This document shows, piece after piece, positions 26,101-34,336 of a DNA stretch of 64,000 nt. Numbering within the stretch: the stretch's first letter is position 1; each line of letters opens with the position of its first letter. Made by a program: the position numbers and the translations under genes. Source of the stretch: Kitasatospora cineracea (GTDB lineage: Bacteria; Actinomycetota; Actinomycetes; Streptomycetales; Streptomycetaceae). The notes under the pieces are model-generated. The model saw only the letters and a list, made by a program, of their open reading frames with translations, was not told the DNA's origin and did no database searches. The stretch covers positions 744,001-808,000 of the forward strand of contig NZ_RJVJ01000001.1 in NCBI RefSeq assembly GCF_003751605.1. Reading direction: 5' to 3'.

Positions 26101-29005
26101 CGACGGGGGTGCGGGCGGCCTTGCCGGCGGCCCGGGCGGCGAAGTCGGGGGCGGGCAGCGCCCGGCGGTCGACCTTGCCGTGCGGGGTGAGCGGGAGGGC
26201 GTCCAGCAGTAGCACGGCGGCGGGCACCATGAAGTCGGGCAGGGTGCGGGCGACGGCGGCGCGCAGCGCGACCGGGTCGAGCGCGGTGCCGGGCCGGGCG
26301 ACCGCGTAGCCGACCAGGCGGCGGTCGGAGGGCTGGTCGCCGTGGGCGGCGACCACGGCCTCGGCGACCCCGTCGACGGCGGCCAGCGCCGCCTCGACCT
26401 CGCCGGGTTCGATCCGGTAGCCGCGGATCTTGACCTGGCCGTCGGCCCGGCCGAGGAAGTCCAGCCGGCCGTCGGGGCGGCGGCGCACCAGGTCGCCGGT
26501 GCGGTACATCCGGGTGCCGGGCGGGCCGTACGGGCAGGGCAGGAAGCGTTCGGCGGTCAGGCCGGGGCGGCCGAGGTAGCCGCGGGCGGTGCCGGCGCCG
26601 GTGGCGTACAGCTCGCCGGCGGCGCCGGTCGGGACGAGGGCGAGGTCCCCGTCGAGGACGTGCAGCCGGGTGTTGGCGATCGGGCGGCCGATCGGCGGGG
26701 CCTCGTCGGCGGTGAGCGGGTCGCTGCCGGAGACGGTGCAGGACATCTCGGTGGGCCCGTAGTGGTTGCGCAGGGCGCGCCCGGCGGACCAGCGGCGGAC
26801 GGTCTCCGGTTCGACGCTGTCGCCGCCGACCACCACGGAGCGCAGGGCGGGCAGTTCGGCGTCGGGCAGGGCGGCGAGCAGCACCGGGGGCAGCGTCATG
26901 TGGGTGGCGCGCCGCTCGGCGAGGAAGGCGACGAGTTCGGCGCCCAGCGGGAGTCCGGCGGCGGGCGGCAGCAGCAGTTCGGCGCCGGACAGCAGGCACG
27001 GCCAGATCTCCTGCACGGCGGCGTCGAAGCCGGGCGACAGCAGCTGGGTGACCCGGCTGCCGGGGCCGAGGGCGAGCCGCTCGAGGTGGTCGAGGACCAG
27101 GTTGACCACGCCGCGGTGCGGGACGACGACGCCCTTGGGGGTGCCGGTGGAGCCGGAGGTGTAGATCAGGTACGCCGGGTTCTCCCGGTCCGGGACCGGG
27201 AGGGCGCGATCGGCGTCGGCGGTCCCGGGGGCGGGCAGCAGCAGCCGGGGCGCGCCGGCCGGGAGCCGGTCGGCGGTGTCGGGCGTGGTGAGGACCAGCG
27301 CGGGGGCGCTGTCGGAGAGCAGTTGGGCGATCCGCTCGGCCGGGTAGCCGGGGTCGACGGGCAGGTAGGCGGCGCCGGCCCGGACCACCGCGAGCAGGGC
27401 GGTGATCGACAGCGGGGAGCGCGGCACGGCGACGGCGACGAAGCTCTCCGGTCCGATGCCGCGGGCGGCGAGGGTGCGGGCCAGGGCGAGCGAGTCGGCG
27501 TCCAGCTGCCGGTAGGTGAGGCGGTGGCCGTCCTGGGAGACGGCGACCGCGTCGGGGGTGGCGGCGGCCTGCCGGGCGAACAGCTCGGGCAGGCAGGTGT
27601 CGGGCAGCGGCCGGTCGGTGGCGTTCCACTCGTGGAGCAGCCGGTGGCGTTCGTCCGCGCCGAGCAGGTCGAGGGTGCCGAGCGGGGCGGCGGGGGCGGC
27701 GAGCGCGGCCCGCACCAGCCGCAGGAAGCGGTCGCGGTGGCCGAGCAGTTCGGCGGTGTCGAAGTGGCCGGGGTGGGCGTCGAAGGCGATCCGGGCGCCC
27801 TCGCCGCCGTCGGCGCGGTCCTGCACCGAGACGGTCAGGTCGGGGGCCGGGCCGGAGGACAGGTTGACGGGGGTGGCGGGCCGGTCGCCGAAGCCGAGCC
27901 GCGGGTCGTGCGACATCAGGTTGGCCATCGTGCCGATGAAGCCGACGTCGCTGCCGGACAGGCCGAGCGCGGCGAGCAGGTCCTCGTGCCGGAAGCGCTG
28001 GTGGGCGAGGGCGGCCCGGATCTCGGCGTCGGCGGCGGGCAGCAGCGACTCCAGTGACGTCCCGGCGGTGACGGCCAGCCGCAGCGCCACCGTGTTGGTG
28101 ACCATCGCGGGGGTGCGGCGGGCGGCGGGGGTGGTGCGGGCGGCGACCGGCAGGGCCAGCACGACGTCCTCGCGGCCGGTGGCGCGGTGCAGGTAGGCGG
28201 CGGTGAGCGCGACCAGCACGGTCAGCCAGCTGGTGCGGCCGGCCCGGGCGGCGGCCCGGACGGCCCGCATGGTGGCGGGGTCGAGGGCGGCGTCGGCGCG
28301 CAGCCGCTGGGCCCGTTCCCAGGCGGCGGGGCCGGCGGCGGGTTCGGTGCGCACGGCGCGGCCGGTGAGCCGGGCGGGCATCGGGCGGTCGGCGAGCCGT
28401 TCGGTCCAGTAGCGGCGGTCCTCGGCGTACTGCTCGGAGCGGCGGTAGGCGGCGTCCTCCTCGACCAGCACCGCGAGCGGTTCGAACGGGGACGGGCCGA
28501 CGGGCTCTCCCGCGCGCAGCGCGCGGTGGACGGCGGCGAGCCGGCCGAGGACCAGGGAGTAGCCGATGCCGTCGGCGACCACGTGGTGGTAGCGGTGGTG
28601 GACCCAGTGCCGGTCCGGGGCGAGGCGCAGCAGGGCGGCGTGCGAGAGCGGCCCGGCGGCCAGGTCGACGGGCTCGTCGAAGCGGGCGCTCAGCCAGGCG
28701 CGGGCGGCGGCCTCCGGGTCAAGGTGGTCGGAGAAGTCGTGGAAGGCGGCGGGCGGGGCGGAACCGGGGTCGACCAGCTGCCAGTGGCCGTCGGCGTCCT
28801 CGCCGACGGCGTGCACCTGGAGGGCCTGGCACTCGGCGACGACGGTGCGCCAGGCTTCGGCGAAGGTGTCCGGGTCGACGGGTTCGGGGACGTCCAGGTA
28901 CTCGCCGATGGTGAACCGCAGGCCGGTCGGGTCGAGCTGGTGGGCGGCCCAGACCCCGGCCTGGGCCGCGGTGAGGGGCAGGCGCACCGTGTTCGGGTGG
29001 GACAT
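23150..29005 (-). CDS. Non-ribosomal peptide synthetase, C-A-T-E-C
   Basis: 1951 residues. Domains: C (about 5-440, [12 protein letters not shown]); A (460-955, [11 protein letters not shown] about 615); T (S998 in CGGDSIQAI); E (1060-1480, [11 protein letters not shown]); C (1510-1951, [10 protein letters not shown]). The N-terminal C probably accepts the lipid from the ACP, and the E domain makes residue 1 D-configured. The protein ends in a complete C domain with no A-T after it, so it must hand over to a partner starting with A-T, which is what the 54625-59625 protein offers. My hand-read A code (D-A-Q-T-V-G-H-C-T) is not one I can assign. ATG 29005 is one base after the thioesterase stop. 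Confidence 0.95.
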   Translation of the reverse strand: MSHPNTVRLPLTAAQAGVWAAHQLDPTGLRFTIGEYLDVPEPVDPDTFAEAWRTVVAECQALQVHAVGEDADGHWQLVDPGSAPPAAFHDFSDHLDPEAAARAWLSARFDEPVDLAAGPLSHAALLRLAPDRHWVHHRYHHVVADGIGYSLVLGRLAAVHRALRAGEPVGPSPFEPLAVLVEEDAAYRRSEQYAEDRRYWTERLADRPMPARLTGRAVRTEPAAGPAAWERAQRLRADAALDPATMRAVRAAARAGRTSWLTVLVALTAAYLHRATGREDVVLALPVAARTTPAARRTPAMVTNTVALRLAVTAGTSLESLLPAADAEIRAALAHQRFRHEDLLAALGLSGSDVGFIGTMANLMSHDPRLGFGDRPATPVNLSSGPAPDLTVSVQDRADGGEGARIAFDAHPGHFDTAELLGHRDRFLRLVRAALAAPAAPLGTLDLLGADERHRLLHEWNATDRPLPDTCLPELFARQAAATPDAVAVSQDGHRLTYRQLDADSLALARTLAARGIGPESFVAVAVPRSPLSITALLAVVRAGAAYLPVDPGYPAERIAQLLSDSAPALVLTTPDTADRLPAGAPRLLLPAPGTADADRALPVPDRENPAYLIYTSGSTGTPKGVVVPHRGVVNLVLDHLERLALGPGSRVTQLLSPGFDAAVQEIWPCLLSGAELLLPPAAGLPLGAELVAFLAERRATHMTLPPVLLAALPDAELPALRSVVVGGDSVEPETVRRWSAGRALRNHYGPTEMSCTVSGSDPLTADEAPPIGRPIANTRLHVLDGDLALVPTGAAGELYATGAGTARGYLGRPGLTAERFLPCPYGPPGTRMYRTGDLVRRRPDGRLDFLGRADGQVKIRGYRIEPGEVEAALAAVDGVAEAVVAAHGDQPSDRRLVGYAVARPGTALDPVALRAAVARTLPDFMVPAAVLLLDALPLTPHGKVDRRALPAPDFAARAAGKAARTPVEALLCRLFADVLGTGPVGADESFFDCGGDSIQAIQLVARAREEGLRLTAGEVLRHRTPEELATVARTDPAAGAEPAGAGTGEIAPTPILRWLAALAGGAGTAAVAGFNQSVLLRTPADATADSLAAALRTLTDHHDALRIALAADWTAAVRPAGTVPVGLRTAPAGADRAAEAAAARDRLDPAGGTVLQAVHFADRRELLLVVHHLAVDGVSWRILLPDLAAAEAAARAGRTPDLPPATTSLRGWAARLAATAADRRPELPAWQRIAATPDPGSGPLTPGPRRRTAFTLPPAPTARLLADLPGALRAGPDELLLTALVRAVARLRAERGQPGGDVLLDLEVHGRQEDAVGLPAADLSRTVGWFTALHPVALPPGPADDPARALKLVKDRLRSRPGDGLGHGLLRHLDGADGLAGTPELAFNYLGRLPGDRGFDWDLLPGDGPLVDGFDPRMPAAHALEITAITHEGAAGPELHAALEGPADRFEAVGADRLAALWQQELAALPAAADQPGAAGLVPADVPLAGLDQGRLEALERAHPGLTDVLPLTPLQEGFLFHTLIDGRDSDAYLTQLVADLRGPLDPDRLRAAAGRLLERHPALRAGFCHEGLDRPVQLVRDGLEPPWSAADLSGLPEPERTAERDRRTAAEQARPFDLAAPPLLRVLLLRLGADQHRLVLTNHHILWDGWSTPVLLDELFALYAGAADLPPARPVREYLAWLAGQDTAAAGRAWAAAFAGLEGPTHLVPEAAEGEPVPQQQLREELTEEATDRLQRRLRALGVTLNTAVEAAWGLFLARTAGTEDVVFGTSVSGRDAELPGVERMVGMLTNTLPVRVALRDEESLGELLVRLQDEQNRLAAHHHLGLADIQRLAGVGPLFDTTTVCLNYPVDLDAFDALPGGLRLTALDARDGTHYPLRMAVIPGPRLRLWLGHRPDCYGREEAGQVLDRFRRLLELIADHPEERVGDIDILTAGERAALLVAWGGYGS

Positions 29006-29006
29006 C

Positions 29007-29816
29007 TCAGCTCTCCACGAGGGGTCGGTCGGCGGTCGCGGCGATCGGGGCGCCGTGCCGGGCGAGGGCGTCGGTGAGCAGGGCGGCGAGGAGTCCGGGG
29101 CACTCCTCGGGGTAGAAGTGGCCGCCGGGCAGTTCGTGCTGCTCGAAGGCGCCGACGGTGTGCGCGGACCAGCGCCGGGCGTCCTCGGGGGTGAAGCGGG
29201 CGTCGCGGTCGCCGCCGACGGCGATCACCGGGCAGCCCAGCGGCGGGCCGGGCTGGTGGCGGTAGGCGTCGGCGAGCAGGAAGTCGCTGCGCAGCATCGG
29301 GAGGGTGAGCTGCCACAGCTCCTCCTCTTCCAGCCGGTCGGCGCCGGACCCGCCGAGTTCCCGGATGAAGCCGCGGACGGCCTCGTCGTCGCCGGCGAAG
29401 TCGAGCCCGGTGGGGCGGCAGGCGTCGGGGGCGCGGCGGGCGGAGGCGAACAGGGCGAGCAGCGGCGACGGGAAGCGCGGCCGCAGCAGCCGGGCCGTCT
29501 CGTACGCCACGGTGGCCCCCATGCTGTGGCCGAGGAAGGCGGTGGGCCGGTCGAGCCGGGGCGCCACCTCCCGGTGGATGTCCGCCGCGAGCGCGAGCAG
29601 GTCGGTGGCGAACGGCGCCAGGTAGCGGTCCTGCCGCCCCGGGTACTGGACGGCCGTCAACTCGACGTCGGCGGGCAGCAGTTCGGCCAGCGCGCGGAAG
29701 GAGCTGGCGGCGCCGCCGGCGTGCGGGAAGCACACCAGCCGCACCGCGGCGGCGGGCCGCGGCAGGAAGGTGCGCAGCCAGGGGGAACGGCCCGGGGCGG
29801 GCTTCTGCGACAGCAT
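29007..29816 (-). CDS. Type II thioesterase
   Basis: 269 residues. Nucleophile S98 in [15 protein letters not shown]-terminal oxyanion segment [12 protein letters not shown], Asp in [10 protein letters not shown] and His in [11 protein letters not shown]. This is a discrete editing thioesterase for NRPS/PKS carrier domains. It sits between a hydroxylase and the NRPS at 23150 and so probably clears misacylated thiolation domains of the peptide line. Confidence 0.93.
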   Translation of the reverse strand: MLSQKPAPGRSPWLRTFLPRPAAAVRLVCFPHAGGAASSFRALAELLPADVELTAVQYPGRQDRYLAPFATDLLALAADIHREVAPRLDRPTAFLGHSMGATVAYETARLLRPRFPSPLLALFASARRAPDACRPTGLDFAGDDEAVRGFIRELGGSGADRLEEEELWQLTLPMLRSDFLLADAYRHQPGPPLGCPVIAVGGDRDARFTPEDARRWSAHTVGAFEQHELPGGHFYPEECPGLLAALLTDALARHGAPIAATADRPLVES

Positions 29817-29829
29817 GGGGTCCGGCTCC

Positions 29830-30810
29830 TCAGTCGCCCGGCCCGCCGGTGGCGGCGGCCGGGTCGTACAGGTCGGTCATCGCCACGGCGATCCGGCGCG
29901 GGCCGGTGAACGGCTCGCGGCCGTGGGCGGCGAGCATGTTGTCGACCACCAGGATGTCGTCCTGCCGGTAGTCGAAGCGCCGGGACGCCTTGCGGTAGCA
30001 GTCCCGCAGGTGGTCGGTGACCTCGCGGGGGATCGGCGCGCCGTCGCCGTAGTAGGTGTTGCTGGGCAGGCCGTCCTCGCCGAACAGCTCCAGCAGCCCT
30101 TCGGCGACGTCGGGGGCGAGCGTGCTGTGGTGGAAGAAGGTGATGTGGTTGAACCAGACCCGCTCGCCGGTCTCCGGGTGGGTGTGCACGGCCTCCCGGC
30201 GGGCGACGGTGCGCAGCCCGTCCTCGCCGGTCCACTCGGTGCGGATGCCGCGCTCGGCGCAGTAGGCGTCGACGGCGGCGCGGTCCCCGGTGTTGAAGAC
30301 GGAGCTCCACGGGACCCCGAAGCCGGGGTGGAAGTTGCGGACGGCCTGCCAGCCGCGGCGCTCGAACTCGGCGCGCACCTGCGGGTCGACCAGCCGGTGC
30401 ACCTCGCGGACGTCGGCCAGCGGGGTGGCGCCCTGCGTCTCGGCCGGGACGTCGCAGTAGAAGTACAGCAGGCGCGGCCAACTGGCCTGGTAGGAGTTCT
30501 CGTTGTGGAGGAAGATCTCCTCGTCCGGCGGGTAGTCGGTCGAGGTGTAGACGTTGCCCGCGATGGTGGAGCGCGGCGAGGAGCGCTCGGCGTACCTGAG
30601 CGGTTCGCCGGACAGCGCCCGGACGGCGTCCTCGAAGCCCGCGACGCCGCCGACCGGGAAGCCGCGCAGCAGCAGCGCGCCGTCGACCAGCAGCCGGCGG
30701 CGCAGTTCGGCCCGCCGGGCGGTGATCGTGGCGATCAGGTCGGGGCCGCCGGGCCGGTGCTCCACCAGGTGCGGCAGCAGGGCCTGTGCCGGGGCCTGGG
30801 TGGTGGTCAT
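29830..30810 (-). CDS. TauD/SyrP-like Fe(II)/2-oxoglutarate dioxygenase
   Basis: 326 residues. Iron ligands H102 and E104 in LHNENSYQASWP with the distal His in MLAAHGREPF, and a 2OG-binding Arg in GPRRIAVAM. The FNHITFFHHS segment is typical of the SyrP/clavaminate synthase-like branch. SyrP beta-hydroxylates an aspartyl group on an NRPS. Four of nine modules here look Asn/Asp-like, so beta-hydroxylation of such residues is likely. ATG 30810 overlaps the stop of the next hydroxylase, indicating co-translation. Confidence 0.9.
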   Translation of the reverse strand: MTTTQAPAQALLPHLVEHRPGGPDLIATITARRAELRRRLLVDGALLLRGFPVGGVAGFEDAVRALSGEPLRYAERSSPRSTIAGNVYTSTDYPPDEEIFLHNENSYQASWPRLLYFYCDVPAETQGATPLADVREVHRLVDPQVRAEFERRGWQAVRNFHPGFGVPWSSVFNTGDRAAVDAYCAERGIRTEWTGEDGLRTVARREAVHTHPETGERVWFNHITFFHHSTLAPDVAEGLLELFGEDGLPSNTYYGDGAPIPREVTDHLRDCYRKASRRFDYRQDDILVVDNMLAAHGREPFTGPRRIAVAMTDLYDPAAATGGPGD

Positions 30811-31802
30811 GCCGCGTCCACCGCCGTCCGCAGCTGCTCGGCGCGGGCGGCGTCGGCGGCGCTGTTGCTCATCGCCACCAGGACGCGGCGGCTGCCGGTG
30901 AACGGGCGGCGGCCGTGGCCGACCATGACGTTGTCGATCAGCAGCAGGTCGCCGGCGTTCCAGTCGACGTCGACGGCCGAGTCGAGGCCGCGGTCGCGGA
31001 TCTGCAGCACCCACTCGGCGGGGATCGGCGAGCCGTCGGCGAAGGTCACCGACTGCGGCAGGTCCTCCGGCGGGAGGATCCGGGCCAGGGTGGCGGCGGT
31101 CTCGTCGCCGAGGCCGGCCGCGTGCCACTGGTCGGCCTGGTTGAACCAGACCTCGGTGCCGTCGACCGGGTGCCGGGTGGTGGCGCGGCGCAGCTGGGTG
31201 ATCCGCAGGGTGCCGTCGGCCTTCCACTCCCAGCCGGCCTCGGCGCCCGCGAGGAACTCCTCGACGGCGCCGCGGTCGTCGGTCTCGAAGGTCTGCTGCC
31301 AGCTCTTGCCGAGGCCGTAGCCGTCGTGCAGGTTCTGGGTGTAGCGGACGCCGCCCGCGAAGGCCTCGCGGACCTCGTCGTCGAGCGCCTCCAGCCAGCG
31401 CACGCCGTCCACCACGGGGGTGGCGCCGCCGGTGGCCGGGGCGACCTCGCAGTAGAACGCCAGGCGGGCGGGCCACTGGTGGGCGTACGACATCTCGTTG
31501 TGCATCGAGATGGTGTACTCCTGCGGGTACTCCGTGGAGGTGTACACGTTCTTGCCGACCTTGGTGCGCGGCGAGTTGCCGTGCACGTAGGCGAGCCGGT
31601 TGGGCAGCAGCAGGTCGAGGGCGCCGTCGAGCTCGCCGGGCGCCACGCCGAAGCCGCGGAACACCACGGCCTTCTCCTTGACCAGCAGGTCCTCCAGGTC
31701 GCCGTGGTCGCGCAGGTGGGCGAGCAGGCCCTCGGCCGTCGCGGCGGCGCCGACGTCGGACGGTCCGATCTCCAGCGGCCGCCAGTTCAGATCCGCGTTC
31801 AT
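30807..31802 (-). CDS. TauD/SyrP-like Fe(II)/2-oxoglutarate dioxygenase
   Basis: 331 residues. Iron ligands H101/E103 in SMHNEMSYAHQWP, distal His in VMVGHGRRPFTG, 2OG Arg in GSRRVLVAMSN, and WFNQADQWHAAG in the substrate region. It is a paralogue of the 29830-30810 enzyme and the first gene of its run. ATG 31802 is preceded by GGAGAGAGAGGA. The two copies may hydroxylate different residues (for example Asn-like and Thr- or Dab-loaded modules). The choice is not visible in sequence. Confidence 0.9.
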   Translation of the reverse strand: MNADLNWRPLEIGPSDVGAAATAEGLLAHLRDHGDLEDLLVKEKAVVFRGFGVAPGELDGALDLLLPNRLAYVHGNSPRTKVGKNVYTSTEYPQEYTISMHNEMSYAHQWPARLAFYCEVAPATGGATPVVDGVRWLEALDDEVREAFAGGVRYTQNLHDGYGLGKSWQQTFETDDRGAVEEFLAGAEAGWEWKADGTLRITQLRRATTRHPVDGTEVWFNQADQWHAAGLGDETAATLARILPPEDLPQSVTFADGSPIPAEWVLQIRDRGLDSAVDVDWNAGDLLLIDNVMVGHGRRPFTGSRRVLVAMSNSAADAARAEQLRTAVDAA

Positions 31803-31900
31803 GGGTCCTCTCTCTCCAGTAGGGCCGTTGCGTCCGCGACCTTTCCAAAGCGGCCTATTTTTTCCCGGTATCCCTTGCGCCCCACGGGTGCTGCGCACAC

Positions 31901-31942
31901 GCAGGAGGGCGCCGGCCGCGACTGCGGCCGGCGCCCTCCTGC
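31901..31942 (-). terminator. Strong terminator hairpin after the MFS gene
   Basis: A perfect 19-bp stem (arms 31901-31919 and 31924-31942, GCAGGAGGGCG... type) with a 4-base GACT loop lies 18 bases past the MFS stop. It closes the transcript 59991-31961. The minus-strand sequence right after it includes a short A-run (GGGAAAAAATAGGCC, around 31868-31854) where a promoter for the next operon could start. Confidence 0.8.
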
Positions 31943-31960
31943 GGGGTGGCGGGGCGGGTG

Positions 31961-33280
31961 CTACCCGATCACCTCCCGGCCGCTGCGGACCGCCGGGCTG
32001 GCCAGCGCGAGCAGTACGATCAGCGCCATCACGGCGCCCGCGCCGAGCGCGGTGTGCGCCGGGCCGAGCGCGGCCAGCAGGAAGCCCGCCGACAGCGCGC
32101 CCAGCGAGTTGGCGCCGGAGGACGCCAGGACGGCGAAGCTGGCCGCCCGGCCCTGTAGCTCGTCCGGGCAGATCCGGGCCTGGTAGACGCCCGCGGTGAC
32201 GTTCATCGCCGCGCCCACGCCGCTCATCCCGGCGTACAGGCCGGCCAGCGCGAACGGGTTGGCGGTGAACGCGACGGAGGCCATCAGCACCGCCCACAGC
32301 GCGAAGGACACCGTCATGATCGCGGCGGGCGAGAAGCGCTTCATCCACCACGAGCCGGACAGCGCGCCCAGCACCCCGCCGAGCCCGGAGACCACGCCGA
32401 TCGCCCCCAGCACGGCCGGCGAGCCGCCGGCCCGCTGCACGGTGACCACCAGGGTCAGGCCCATGATCTGGAACAGCACGTTCGTCCCGGCGACCAGCGC
32501 GACCGCGGCCCGCATGAAGCGCTGCCCGCGCAGCCAGTTGAAGCCCTCGGCGATCTCCGCCCGCAGGTCGCGCGGGCGGTCCGGGCGGCGCGGCTGCTGG
32601 AACTCGGTGCGGATCGCCACCAACCCCAGGTAGGCCCCGATCCGGCCGAGGCCGGACAGCGCGAACGGCAGCCACGGCAGCACGGTGAACAGCGCGCTGG
32701 AGACCGGGTTGCCGAGCAGCCCGGCCGCGTGGCCGCGCGACTCGTTCTGCGACAGCGCCGCCGACAGGTGGTCCGGGTGCACCACGTTGCGCACCGCCGC
32801 CCGCTCGGCCAGCCGGTAGAAGATCGCCGCGCTGCCCTCCACGAACGCCGCCGCCATCACCAGCGGCACCCACACCGCGCCGAGCACCAGCGAGGTCACC
32901 AGCGCGGCCATCGCCACCAGCGCGGCCAGGTCGCAGGCGATCATCAGCCGCCGCCGGTCGAACCGGTCGACCAGCACCCCGGCGGGCAACTGCACCGTCA
33001 GGTTGGGGAGTTGGGCGGCGAACGCGACCAGTCCGGCCTGGGTGACCGAGTGGCCGTGCCACACCATCAGCATCGGGTAGGCGACGGCGCTCAGCCGGCC
33101 GCCGAACTGCGAGACGCCCGCGCCCAGCCACAGCAGCCGGAAGTCCCGGTTGCGCTTGAGCGGCGGCACCGGCTCGGCGGCCTCCTCGACCTCGACCGGA
33201 GCCTCGGCCGCCTCGACGGCCTCGGCGGCGTCGGCGGGGGCCGGGGCGGTCTGCTCCTCGACCGCGGGTTCCTTGAGCAT
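31961..33280 (-). CDS. MFS transporter (drug exporter type)
   Basis: 439 residues from ATG 33280. A Pro/Glu/Ala-rich cytoplasmic N-terminus of about 50 residues is followed by about 12 hydrophobic helices. The MFS A-like loop is GVLVDRFDRRRLM between helices 2 and 3. The start lies 2 bases after the carbamoyltransferase stop; a longer frame reaching 33496 runs through that gene in the wrong frame and is rejected. Members of this MFS_3-like group export antibiotics and siderophores. Likely role: product export or self-protection. Confidence 0.9.
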   Translation of the reverse strand: MLKEPAVEEQTAPAPADAAEAVEAAEAPVEVEEAAEPVPPLKRNRDFRLLWLGAGVSQFGGRLSAVAYPMLMVWHGHSVTQAGLVAFAAQLPNLTVQLPAGVLVDRFDRRRLMIACDLAALVAMAALVTSLVLGAVWVPLVMAAAFVEGSAAIFYRLAERAAVRNVVHPDHLSAALSQNESRGHAAGLLGNPVSSALFTVLPWLPFALSGLGRIGAYLGLVAIRTEFQQPRRPDRPRDLRAEIAEGFNWLRGQRFMRAAVALVAGTNVLFQIMGLTLVVTVQRAGGSPAVLGAIGVVSGLGGVLGALSGSWWMKRFSPAAIMTVSFALWAVLMASVAFTANPFALAGLYAGMSGVGAAMNVTAGVYQARICPDELQGRAASFAVLASSGANSLGALSAGFLLAALGPAHTALGAGAVMALIVLLALASPAVRSGREVIG

Positions 33281-33282
33281 GC

Positions 33283-34254
33283 TCACTGCGCCACTGCCTC
33301 TCCGGTCCGGTTCCGCGCGGCGGTCCCGGCGGTGCCGCTGCGGCACCACTCGAGCACGGCCATCGCGCTGTACATCTTGTTGGCGGCCTGGTCGAAGGCG
33401 ATCGACCGCGGCCCGTCCAGCACCTCGGCGGCGACCTCCTCGCCGCGGTGGGCGGGCAGGTCGTGCATGAACACCGCGTCCGGGCTGTCCCGCCACAGCT
33501 CCGGGGTGACGGTGAACGGCGCGAACACCGCCCGCCAGCCGGGGTCGGGCTTGCTGGTGCCGGTGGTCTGCCAGCGCGAGGTGTAGACGGCGTCGAAGCC
33601 GCCCCGCCGGCCGTCCATGTGGTGCAGTTCGGTGACCTCGGCGCCGGAGCGGGCCGCCGAGCGGGCCGCCCGCTCCCGGACCTCCGGGCTCAGGCCGTAG
33701 CCGGGCGGGGTGCGCAGTTCCAGGACGGTGCCGGGGAAGCGGGACAGCGCCAGGGCGAGAGCGGCCGCGGTGTTGTTGCCCTCGCCGACGTACAGCACCC
33801 GCAGGCCGTCGATCCGGCCGAACTGCCGCAGCAGGGTGGTGAGGTCGGTGAGCGCCTGGGTGGGGTGCTCGTCGGCGCTCATCGCGTTGACCACGGACAT
33901 CCGGTCCTGGCCGGCCCAGCCGCGCAGCTCGGCCGGGTCGCCGCTGGTGCGGGCGACCAGGACGTCGAGCATCCGGGAGAACACCTGGCCGGTGTCCTCG
34001 GTGGTCTCGCCGGTGTTGAGCTGCAGGTCGTCGGGGCCGAAGGCGATGATCTTGGCGCCCAGCCGCAGCGCGCCGGAGGAGAACGCGGTCCGGGTGCGGG
34101 TCGAGGTGCGGCGGAAGTACACGCCGACCACCTCGCCCTCGAGCGGGCCGGTGGGCGGGACCAGGCCCGCGGAGTAGGAGGCGCCCCGGGCGGTGATCCA
34201 GCGCAGGTCGTCGTCGGTCAGGTCGTCCAGCGAGATGAGGTGGCGTGCGGTCAT
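33283..34254 (-). CDS. Ornithine/aspartate carbamoyltransferase-family enzyme, divergent
   Basis: 323 residues from ATG 34254 (AAGGAG upstream). The carbamoyl-phosphate site is clear: S51-TRTRT and H130-PTQ. The amino acid site is not canonical. The OTC HCLP motif reads HDLPA (H264-A268), and the ornithine SMG loop is replaced by SRWQTTGTSKPD. So it probably carbamoylates something other than ornithine, such as another diamino acid; Dab is a candidate, because one module has a Dab code. VioL in viomycin is an OTC-like enzyme working in an NRPS pathway. It is co-transcribed with the large NRPS and the MFS gene. Confidence 0.85.
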   Translation of the reverse strand: MTARHLISLDDLTDDDLRWITARGASYSAGLVPPTGPLEGEVVGVYFRRTSTRTRTAFSSGALRLGAKIIAFGPDDLQLNTGETTEDTGQVFSRMLDVLVARTSGDPAELRGWAGQDRMSVVNAMSADEHPTQALTDLTTLLRQFGRIDGLRVLYVGEGNNTAAALALALSRFPGTVLELRTPPGYGLSPEVRERAARSAARSGAEVTELHHMDGRRGGFDAVYTSRWQTTGTSKPDPGWRAVFAPFTVTPELWRDSPDAVFMHDLPAHRGEEVAAEVLDGPRSIAFDQAANKMYSAMAVLEWCRSGTAGTAARNRTGEAVAQ

Positions 34255-34302
34255 GAAGGGCTCCTTCACGCGGGTGACGGGGGGATGCCTGGGGGTCGGG
34301 GC

Positions 34303-34325
34303 GGGGCCGGGGGTCTCCCGGCCCC
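34303..34325 (-). terminator. Hairpin between large NRPS and carbamoyltransferase
   Basis: A perfect 9-bp stem (GGGGCCGGG / CCCGGCCCC) with a 5-base loop lies 12 bases past the NRPS stop, in the 82-base gap before the carbamoyltransferase. It could attenuate downstream expression. No T-run. Confidence 0.35.
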
Positions 34326-34336
34326 GTCCGCGGGGG

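Noticed and set aside
31961..33496. A longer 511-residue MFS protein
   Set aside because: The extra 72 residues are the carbamoyltransferase gene read out of frame; ATG 33280 sits right after its stop.
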